Positions 43,291-52,360 of a stretch of DNA of 64,000 nucleotides are shown here, piece by piece (the first letter of the stretch is position 1; every line of letters starts with the position of its first letter). The position numbers and the translations under genes were made by a program. Below the pieces are notes generated by a model, which saw only the letters and a list, made by a program, of their open reading frames with translations, ran no database searches and was not told where the DNA came from. Source of the stretch: Areca catechu (lineage: Eukaryota; Streptophyta; Magnoliopsida; Arecales; Arecaceae); NCBI GenBank assembly GCA_021397845.1, contig CM038047.1:123238112-123302111 (forward strand), given 5' to 3'.

Positions 43291-44121
43291 AAGAAATGAT
43301 ACAGAATATGCTGAATTTATGTTTTTTCTCAAGTGTCGACTTATGAAGATAAAGTGTTGACTCACTAGAAGAAGTGTCAATGCACTATTGCATTCTAGAG
43401 AGCTTTAGAAAGCATTTTTTGACCTAGTATCGACTCAAATATTGACTCATGTGTTGACTCATGACTTGAAGTGGTGGCACCTGTAGGTCTGGATAAATAG
43501 AAATGCTAGTTTTTTGAAGCACAGAAATGATCCTTTTTATCTCTAACGGTTATTTTCACCTCCCCAATCATCATAAATAGTGATTTAAGGCTTGGAAAGG
43601 TATTTAAAGTGGACCAAACTCAAGAGGAAAAATAATAATGAGCAACCAATGAGAATTTATTAAGAGTTCATTACTTTTAAGTGAAGATGAGCCTTCAAGC
43701 ATTCAAGAGCATTCAAGAAGCATTCATGTCCATCCTTCAAGCTTCCATTAAGGCTTCAACAACTTGGAGACAAGCTTCTCAACTACAATCAAAGAGCTTC
43801 AAAAAGATATTTACTTTATTTTCGAAAGCTTATTGTACATTTACCTTGAACTTGACTTTATTATTGTTCCTAGTTTCAAGTGGATTGAAACTAGTGGTTG
43901 GGTTGTTGGTGAGCCTTGTAAAATCCAACTTGGGTTTTTGGTTAGTCTTGTGAAAACCAAGAGATTTTGGGTTAGCATGGTGAAAACCAAGAGATTATTG
44001 GTGAGCCTTATGAAAACTAACTAGGTTTTTGGTTAGCCTTGTTAAAACCATTGGGTTGTGATTAGTAAGCCCAGAAAACTAATCGACTGTAATCAAGTGG
44101 GATTATAGTGAAATACCCAAG
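43291..44121 (+). repeat. 3' LTR fragment of Copia-B
   Basis: Aligns with 21394-22218 of the 5' LTR, including TCGACTCA motifs, the TATTTAAA box near 43602 and the GGTTAG/AACC tandem units (43892-44070). It is cut at 44121 by another LTR. Confidence 0.88.
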
Positions 44122-44478
44122 TGATAAGGACACCAGGATCAGCCAAAGATTGTAGGGCTCCATTTGGATCTCTGATTAATGTGTTGGGAAGTCTATCATT
44201 TTTTATTTAAGTCCATAGTCACTTGAGTCCTGTAATAAAGAAATTTAGTCCAGTAATAAAGTGGGTAAATTGAATCCATTAAGTCAGTTGAGTCTAATGA
44301 GTCCAATTGAGTCCTTTTATTTTCAGTACAGTCAAGTGAGTTCATTTGAGTCTTGTAATTTTGGATTTCTATCATTCAAGACAAGTTCAAGAGGAGAGTC
44401 ACCAGGCCCAATTCAAGCCACCCAGCCCTTGCACCTTGGCCCCATTCATGCCGCCCAAGCCCAAGCACTTGGCACCCC

Positions 44479-44630
44479 AGGCCCATCAAGAGTTGACGCC
44501 CCCACCAGGCCCACATAAAGTTGGCACCCCACCCAGGCCCACATGAGAGGTCACCTCCCAGTCTAAGCCCACAATGGATGTCACCCCAAGTCCCAAGCCC
44601 ATAAGAGTTGGCACCCTAGCCCAAGCCCAC
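44479..44630 (+). repeat. 28-30-bp tandem units headed by AGGCCCA/AAGCCCA
   Basis: Five units starting AGGCCCATCAAGAG, AGGCCCACATAAAG, AGGCCCACATGAGA, AAGCCCACAATGGA and AAGCCCATAAGAGT, followed by a partial sixth. It lies about 155 bp upstream of the TATA box. Confidence 0.8.
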
Positions 44631-44784
44631 AAGGAAATATCAAACCTCCTAGTCCAACAAGGAGTAAACAGTCCAATTCCTTCAAGAACACAAGTCTCTA
44701 AGTCCAATAAGGAGTTACCTGGAGCCTCCTAATCTCACTCAAACTTTGTACTCCAACTTTGATAGGGAAAGGGCTGGGTGAATC

Positions 44785-44792
44785 TATAAATA
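44785..44792 (+). promoter_or_regulatory. TATA box of LTR X
   Basis: TATAAATA followed by a C-rich stretch (CCCCTCCCCTCCTCCC). Confidence 0.6.
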
Positions 44793-44846
44793 CCCCTCCC
44801 CTCCTCCCTCTTGTAATGATAATGATGAATTATTGAATGAAAATTT

Positions 44847-47265
44847 TGTTGGGATTCCGATGCACCGCAGTAGAAGTGTAATTTCAAAATGATGAAATTT
44901 GCACCATAATCCCTTAGCCAAGATCTCCTTATTCAGGATTAAAACATATATTAAACATATAAACATACATTATTAGAATTAGAGTACCAACCTGTAATCG
45001 CTAATTCCAACAAAGTTGATGTTGAAGGGGCTGATTGAATTCACCAGGCATCCAAGTGTCCGCCCTCCGATGGTGATCCACATAGAGCAGTGATCAAGAG
45101 AAGTCTATCTTCTTTTCAATGGTTCCTTCTATTGAGTTCTTCTTCCTAGAACTCAATTGCTTGGACTATGGCTTGAATTCCTCCACACAAAAGCTTGCCT
45201 CCCTTTCCTTGACCTCTTCTCCTCCTTCCACTAAGACCTTGGCCCTTTAGACACCCATGTCTTGAAGAAAAGACCTTGTCCCAAGAGGACATAGGCTTGT
45301 CTTAAGTTGGAGGAGAAATTAAGACAATGATGTCTTAATGTAAGAAAGAAAGGAACAAATCAGAACTACATTCTTTCCTTTACCGTCGGAGACTTTTACT
45401 TTTATTCTTATTCAGTAGCAGAGTTTCGACAGAGGTTTACTCTGTAAAGGAAACAATGCAAGAGCAAGAAAAAATAAAAGAGTCTTCAGGAAGGAAGAAA
45501 GAAAAAAGATTAACCCTGTTCTATTTTTCCCGACCCTATAAATAATTCTTAGATAGGCGCCTACACACCTCTCCGTAAACACTTTCTCATGCCCTTCTCA
45601 ATTTCTCATGCCCTATCCTCCCATCTCACGGCCTTCCAGATTAAATCCCATGGCTTTTCTTAAAGGAAAAATCGTGGTGTTTAAAAAGAAAGGGGTCACG
45701 ACTTTTCATCTCCAAAGAGATGTTATTTCGTGTGCCCGGGAGGAAACAGCAACTTTTGTCTTTCTTAAAAGACTTCCAGCCATTAGATTCCCATCCAAAG
45801 GGAGGTATATGAGGCGCTAATGACTAAGAAAGGAGGCCGCCCCAAATAAAATCATCGAAGATTTAAGTGGGGCGTGCCAAGTGTCAATGCGCCATGGACT
45901 CTTCCAAATGGCGCGCCAAGAGTCCATATGCGCATGGACTCTTGGCATTTGGCATGAAATAACAAGGGGGGTGGGTGGGGAGGCTAGCCAAGTTACATGG
46001 CTAGCCAATAGGGTTAGCCATAATCCTATTTTCACAATTAAGGTCTAATTAGGTCCAATTAGAACCCAATTTGAACCATTCCGGAACCCTAATTCGAATC
46101 CGATTCGAATAGAAGCTAGGGTTTGCAACACCTGCTAGAGTGTTATCCTGTAAAGATGATTTAATTCCAAATTAAACTCTTGATCAATTTTCTTAAGTGT
46201 GTGACCCATTGGGTTCCACATCTAGCCAACAGTGGGTTCGAATACAAGTTGACCTAATTTGATTAGAACTCTTTCTAATCGATTTAGGTCAAACCGGGCT
46301 TACCCGATTCGATCAATTAGGACTCTTCCTAATAAGTGATCTTCGAACTTGATCAACCCACAAGAAAAGATTGACGTCTAGCAATGTGTCATGTCTATCC
46401 GGAAGATATGGAAATTCTGGTGAAATACCAAAATTATCCTTCAGTAGAGAGTTACTATACAATTAAATCTTTCGATCAGCCTGCACCCAAAATATAACTA
46501 TGGATATGGATATATGTCAAATCCAATATTATATTTATTTCTAGCTCAATCTTATATCGATGATTCAATTATCTTGATATTAGAAACCATCTCTAATATC
46601 TTTACTTTGATAAAAGATTCCCTGAATCATCATCCGATTGTTAACTAGCTGGATGCAATCTCCTCTTACTATGTGTGATCGATTCCTTGTTGACCTACTC
46701 ATTACCTTCTTATCCAATTCACCATACTCAGTATCAATCCTGTGCATGACTCAATGTCATGATTAGGATTGAACCAAAGAATGGGTTCATGTACATAAGG
46801 TACTTATGGTAGTCTCAGGTCAAAAGATTATTTGTACCACTCCCACTATAAGAACCTTCTATTGACATGTAGCTAAGACTCCATTAGATGTTCTCAAGTT
46901 GGATCATATCAATGAACTCATTCTCCAATGAGCACCCACATCCCAGTATTAGTGTCATACACAAGTGACTGTGAGAGCAGTCACCCTTTCCAGTATACAT
47001 GGGATGTGCTAGTCTTACCGGAAAATCCTGATCCCCTACTTAGGGTTCCTTTGACTAGGAATACTTTAGATTAAGGTTTTAAGATTTTAGGTCTCACTGG
47101 TATGATCTCATCATAATCCAAAAATCATAGCCCTAATCTATGGGGTTCATCATATAGTATAAACACAACGTATGATGGAAAAATAATGCCTTTATTTAGA
47201 AAATTGTCAATTACAATGGTTTGGGAGATACAACATAGATTGGCTTGTAGGGCATATCCCTTTCA
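44847..47265 (-). repeat. 3' LTR of Copia-D
   Basis: Ends at TTTCA (47265), the complement of the TGAAA start. It contains many perfect short hairpins, for example 46251-46290, 46311-46341, 46576-46600, 46735-46771, 46917-46932 and 46965-46984. I did not find a convincing TATA box. Confidence 0.94.
45915..45946 (-). repeat. 13-bp perfect hairpin in Copia-D 3' LTR
   Basis: GCCAAGAGTCCAT (45915-45927) and its exact complement ATGGACTCTTGGC (45934-45946) with a 6-nt loop ATGCGC. The same hairpin is at 53431-53462 in the other LTR. Confidence 0.9.
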
Positions 47266-47279
47266 ATCTCCCACTTGCA
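47266..47279 (-). other. Polypurine tract of Copia-D
   Basis: The minus strand reads GCAAGTGGGAGAT directly before the 3' LTR, immediately after the pol stop. Confidence 0.8.
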
Positions 47280-50200
47280 CTAAAGCCAATCGCCTTTAAA
47301 TCTTAATCCCATACACTCGAGGTAGCGATCAAAATCTCGCTGTGGCAGAGCCTTAGTTAACGGGTCTGCTACATTGTTCTTTGTATCAACTCTATTTATG
47401 TAGACATCTTGTCTCTCTACTATTTCTCGGACGAGATGGAAGCGTCTCAGAATGTGCTTGGACTTATGATGAGCTCTTGGTTCCTTAGCTTGAGCAACAG
47501 CCCCAGTGTTGTCACAGTAAAGTGGCACTGGGTTTTCAATTTCAGGAACAACACCCAACTCTGTGATGAACTTCTTCATCTAGACTGCTTCCTTGGCGGC
47601 TTCACTAATAGCTATGTATTCTGCCTCTGTGGTTGAGTCAGCTACAGTCTACTGCTTGGTACTCTTCCAACTCACTGCTCCACCATTTAGGATAAAAACA
47701 TATCCCGAAATGGATTTGCTATCATCAGGGTCTGATTGAAAACTAGAATCAGAATAAGCTTCTTGTTTAAGATCAGAACCACCATAAACCAGAAAAAATA
47801 TCCTTAGTCCTTCTTAGGTACTTAAGAATATTTTTAACTGCATTCCAATGATCCTCTCCTGGATCAGCCTGAAACCTACTGACAATGCCTAAAGCATATG
47901 CCACATCAGGCCTGGTACATAACATGGCATACATTATGGACCCTATTGCCGATGCATAGGGTATAGAATTCATTCTATTTCTTTCTTCAGGTGTCTTAGG
48001 AGACATCCTTTTAGAAAGATGTATGCCTTGACTCATAGGAAGATAACCTCTTTTACTTCCATCCATGCTGAATCTTTTCAGCACTAAGTCAATGTACCTA
48101 GATTGGGATAAACCTTGCATCCTCTTAGATCTATCTCTATAGATCTTAATACCTAGTATATAGGATGCTTCTCCCAAATCTTTCATGGAAAACTGGTTTG
48201 ATAGCCAAACCTTGACTGATTGCAACATTGGGATATCATTCCCAATGAGGAGTATGTCATCTACATATAGAACCAAGAAGACTATGGCACTCCCACTAGT
48301 CTTCTTATAAACACAGGGTTCATCCACATTTTTGATAAAACCAAACTTTTTAATAGTTTCATCAAAGCAGATGTTCCAACTCCTGGAAGCTTGCTTTAAT
48401 CCATAAATAGATTTCTTTAGCTTGCATACTTGATTAGGTTTATTCTTTGAAATAAAACCTTCTGGCTGTGACATGTAGACTTCTTCCTCAAGGAAACCAT
48501 TGAGGAATGCAGTCTTTACATCCATCTGCCATATCTCATAATCGTGGTATGCTGCTATAGCAAGTAAAATCCGAATTGATTTGAGCATGGCAACAGGTGA
48601 GAATGTTTCATCATAATCAATTCCCTATTTTTGTCTAAAACCTTTAGCCACTAATCTGGCTTTATAGGTTTCAACTTGGCCATTAGCCCCAATATTTTTC
48701 TTATAGACCCATTTGCACCCAATAGGACTAACACCCTCTGGTGCATCAACCAAAAACCATACTTGGTTTACATACATAGAGTCTATTTCAGATTCCATGG
48801 CTTCTTGCCATTTATCTGAATCAGTACTCAAGATAGCTTCCGTATAGGTCAGAGGTTCATCATTTTGAATGACTTGGGCTTCATTATTTTCAATAATAAA
48901 CCCATACCTCTCAGGTGCCCGTGGCACTCTATCAAACCTATGGGGAGGAGTTTTGTGTTCTGGTTCTGTCCTAACTATATGTTCTAATTGTTGAGAATTG
49001 TCTATCCGTGTTTCTTGTACTTCTCCAAGTTCAATAGTTCTACCATTGCCCTTTTCTAAAATGAACTACTTTTCTAGAAAAGTGGCATGCCTGCTGACAA
49101 AAATCTTTTGTTCAGTAGGATGGTAGAATAGATATCCTCTACCTTCACTAGGATATCCTACAAATAGACATTTATCCGCTCTAGGTTCCAACTTATGTCC
49201 AAAATTTCTTTTAACATAAGCTGGACATCCCCATACCTTGAAATATTTAAGATATGGTTTCTTTCCACTCCAAATTTTATATGGAGTACTAACAACGGAT
49301 TTAGAAGGTACCTTGTTCAGAATGTAAACATCTTTCTAGGGCATGACCCCAGAAGAAAATGGGTAAATTTATGAAGCACATCATGGATCGTACCATATCT
49401 AATAAGGTACGATTCCTCCTTTCAGCTATACCATTTAGCTGTGGTGTATAAGGAGGGGCCCATTCAGAAAGAATTCCATTAACTTTAAGATAGTCTAAAA
49501 ACTCCATGGATAAATATTCTCCTCCTCGATCAGAACGAAGAACTTTAATACTTTTTTCGGTTTGTTTTTCGACCATACTTTGATACTCCTTAAATTTATC
49601 AAAGGCTTCAGATTTATATTTCATAAGATACACATATCCGAACCTAGATAAATCATCTATAAAAGTGATAAAATATGAGTATCCTCCTTTGGCCTGAGTT
49701 GTCATTGGACCACATACATCAGTATGTATAAGTCCTAATAACTCAGTTGACCTTTCTCCATGTCCTGTGAATGGAGTTTTGGTCATCTTACCCATGAGAC
49801 ATGATTCGCAAGTTCCTAATGATTCATACTCATAAGGATCAAGGAATTTTTTCTTATATAACTTGCTTATCCTAGACTCATTAACATGACCAAGTCGATG
49901 ATGCCAAAGTAAAGTATCATTAAAGTCTTTTCTTTTCCTTTTAGTATTGACATGAAAAATACTATCATTGGAAGAAAGAGTTAAGAGCCCATTGCTAAAT
50001 ATGCCAGAACAAATAATTTTATTAGATAACATTATCGAGCAACCAGTGCTCGTTACATCCATTACATATCCTTGTTTTAATAACAAAGGAATAGATATAA
50101 TGTTCCTAATAATCTTTGGCATATAGTAACAATTTTCTAACTCCAAGATCTTCCCTGAAGACAACTTCAGAATGTAGGTCCCTACAGCTTCTGCTTGGAT

Positions 50201-50440
50201 GATATCACCACCAGCACCGTAGAGATTGAAGTCGCCTTCCTTCAATACTTTAAGCTTGTGGAGGTCCTGCAAAGATTTGCATATGTGTTAACCATAAGCG
50301 ATATCCAATATTATAAGTATTTGATATAGACGAATTTAATGTCAATATAGTATGTATCTCATATATACCTTTTGGTGCATCTGACGCACCAGGCTTCACA
50401 GTTGCAAGGTAAGCCTTGCAATTCCTTTTCCAATGTCCTA
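47280..50440 (-). pseudogene. pol: Copia-D pol: protease, integrase, RT, RNase H, lightly damaged
   Basis: Read right to left. The protease motif near 50300 reads LDIAYG then a stop, where copia proteases have LD(T/S)G. Integrase (49301-50272) has zinc-finger H125, H129, C155, C158 and core D185, D248, E284 (D35E). It shifts frame near 49330, where about two bases appear lost (ALERCLHS). RT (47773-48588 and 48625-48927) has D23 and YVDD (108-111); a TAA separates FRQK from GIDYDETFSPVA. RNase H (47280-47800) shifts frame near 47790 but ends with an intact tail (ADPLTKALPQRDFDRYLECMGLRFKGDWL). Stops also near 49068 and 47580. Few lesions, consistent with a moderately young copy. Confidence 0.92.
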
Positions 50441-50465
50441 CTTTGCCGCAAAAGAAACAGGTTGA

Positions 50466-51191
50466 CTATTTTGAGGCCTTCTTTCCTTTCTTGTTCTTAT
50501 TGATGCCACCCTTAGGGTTTAGCCTCCTACTAAAACCCTTTTTGCCTGATTTCTTCTTATTGGTCTTATCAACAAGAAGAAGTGGAGCCTTTTCTTTCTT
50601 AACATGGTTCTCTACTGTTTTTAACATATTTAACAGCTCAGGCAAGGAAGTGTTCAGTTTGTTCATGTGATAATTCAAGACAAACTGAGAAAATGACTCC
50701 GGGAGTGATTGCAGGATTAAATCCTGATTCAGCTCCTCATCCATAATAAACCCTAATTGACCCAATCTGGTGATTAAGTCAATTACCTTCAGGACATGAT
50801 CCTGTACGGATGTACCCTCTGTCATCCTAGCATGGAATAACTGCTTAGATATTTCGTATCTAGCAGTTCTGCTTTGTTCTCCATAAAGCTCTTTTAAATT
50901 GAGCATTATGGATTGAGTATCCATGCTTTCATTCTGCCTCTGTAACTCATTGGTCATAGAGGCCAGTATGATACACTTGACAGTGAGGGAGTCATTTTGC
51001 CACATTTTGTATGTGGCCTTATCTTCCTGTGTGGCATCATCCCCTAGTGGATTAAGACTGGGGTTATCAAGAATATAAGAAAGTTTTTCTGAACTCAGTA
51101 CAATCTTTAAGTTTCTCAACCAGTCCACATAGTTTGGACCAGTCAATTTGTTGGGATCTAAGATGCTTCTCAGTGATAATGAAGATGCCAT
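50466..51191 (-). CDS. gag: Copia-D Gag, stopped before its zinc knuckle
   Basis: 241 codons from ATG 51191 (MASSLSLRSILDPNKLTGPNYVDWLRNLK). This is the UBN2-type copia Gag core, followed by a Lys-rich tail (KKKSGKKGFSRR). It ends at TAG (50466-50468). In the same frame directly after the stop comes the zinc knuckle CFFCGKVGHWKRNC (about 50417-50459), so the stop separates the capsid part from the RNA-binding part. A CAG-to-TAG change is the simplest explanation, but programmed readthrough cannot be excluded from one copy. Confidence 0.88.
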   Translation of the reverse strand: MASSLSLRSILDPNKLTGPNYVDWLRNLKIVLSSEKLSYILDNPSLNPLGDDATQEDKATYKMWQNDSLTVKCIILASMTNELQRQNESMDTQSIMLNLKELYGEQSRTARYEISKQLFHARMTEGTSVQDHVLKVIDLITRLGQLGFIMDEELNQDLILQSLPESFSQFVLNYHMNKLNTSLPELLNMLKTVENHVKKEKAPLLLVDKTNKKKSGKKGFSRRLNPKGGINKNKKGKKASK

Positions 51192-52347
51192 TTATCTACA
51201 TTTAATAAAGAACAATACATAAGCAAACAACCATGAAATGACTTACAAAATTAAATTAGGTCTTCAATTTAATTATGTCTCCCACTATTTTATCAAAAAT
51301 CATAGCCCTCATTATGATAATCGAGAAGAACCCTGATCGGTTTTTCTTAGTGAGATTGAGATCCTAATAACTTATAAAAGATATTGCAGATAACACAACA
51401 AATCTTTTATAAGCTTAAAGGTAGGAAACTCTTCCAATTATATCTCATATAATTCTCAAAAATAACTTGGCCTCTAGAACATTATAAGTCTTGCAGAAAA
51501 CATAACAAACCATAATGTTCTAGTTAAGTCAAGACCCTTTCATTTCTATACAGTCAGTATTCAAATATAATGCCCTTGCAGATAACACAACAAGGCATTA
51601 TACTGAATATACTGTAAGCATATCTTTGCACTAGATCAATATTATGTCAATCACCCTATTAGGTCATGCAGATAACACAACAAACCTAATGTGGTTCATA
51701 ACACAATAATGATCCAGCATGAAGGAAGGCCAATATATATAGCATTGTTTAACACTAAGCATTTAAGTCAAGATTTAAATATAATCAAATCGGCCAGGCA
51801 AGTGGAAGAGATGTGGGAGTGCCCCCGTTGCTTTCCTAGATACCAATAAAAATTGGCCAGGTCAGTCAATGGAACCAATTAAAAATCATGATTCTCTTTA
51901 CCTTCCCAGAACCACCTTTCTAGACATCGAATAATCAATTGTTCATCATGACTAGTGATGCTTATTAGTTAAATATACTATGACTTAATATAATTTTAAG
52001 AAGAGGGCTTTATAAAATTGCCAGCACATTCTTATAGAACATATCACACCGATAGAAAAAAATATGTGCTAAGTGTGTCATCATACTAGGACAACCATTT
52101 ACCACATAATGGATCCACCATTATGCCAGGGCAACCTTATTTCTGTATGATGACTTCAAAACTAATCATATCTCTATAATAATTAGGGTTTGAGTGGAAA
52201 AACCCTAACTAGTGGCATACACCAAAACATATTTGCAACAAAAATATGCTAAGTGTTATCAGCATTCTGGGATTTAAAAAACCCTAACATGCAACACTAC
52301 ATCAAAACCACATAAAAATTTCATATGGTTTAACTGTAATAAGGGTG
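51192..52347 (-). other. Copia-D leader, a dense hairpin array
   Basis: No coding capacity. At least eleven short perfect stems: 51250-51257/51266-51273, 51299-51304/51313-51318, 51371-51382/51402-51413, 51436-51443/51447-51454, 51474-51485/51512-51523, 51566-51574/51594-51602, 51658-51664/51684-51690, 52023-52029/52064-52070, 52077-52086/52145-52154 (enclosing 52105-52112/52118-52125), 52183-52191/52200-52208 and 52228-52234/52242-52248. Four carry a common loop. Confidence 0.85.
51371..51717 (-). repeat. Four hairpins with one conserved loop and unrelated stems
   Basis: Plus-strand loops read TTGCAGATAACACAACAA (three copies, one with CATG at the start) or TTGCAGAAAACATAACAA. The stems differ: CTTATAAAAGAT, CTAGAACATTAT, TATAATGCC (extended by TATTCA/TGAATA) and ATTAGGT (extended outward by 51631-51647/51701-51717, 14 of 17 paired). 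Spacing is about 85-105 bp. They lie 180-530 nt upstream of the Gag start in the RNA sense. Confidence 0.9.
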
Positions 52348-52359
52348 GCTCTGATACCA
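52348..52359 (-). other. Primer binding site, initiator-Met tRNA (Copia-D)
   Basis: Perfect TGGTATCAGAGC on the minus strand, one base from the LTR end. Confidence 0.94.
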
Positions 52360-52360
52360 C

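Larger units (their letters stand above)
20935..44121 (+). mobile_element. Copia-B: degenerate Sirevirus with nested insertions
   Basis: Plus-strand element: 5' LTR (20935-22456), primer binding site, gag (22515-24144), pol (33064-36250), a third reading frame (36725-38374), Sirevirus-like polypurine tracts (38651-38663, 38867-38875) and a partial 3' LTR (43291-44121). Chromovirus copy 2 splits the end of gag from pol at the GAAAG duplication. A cluster of minimal LTR elements sits in the 3' end. The 3' LTR lacks its first roughly 460 bp and its end. All coding regions carry many stops. Confidence 0.88.
44122..44846 (+). repeat. LTR X, left part, split by Copia-D
   Basis: Begins TGATAAGGACACC inside the Copia-B LTR. 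An early stretch GGGCTCCATTTGGATCTCTGA matches the chromovirus LTR (24184-24205), so the family is distantly related. It includes an AGGCCCA/AAGCCCA array (44479-44630) and a TATA box (44785-44792). It resumes at 54786-54818 after Copia-D and is then cut by Copia-C. Confidence 0.7.
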
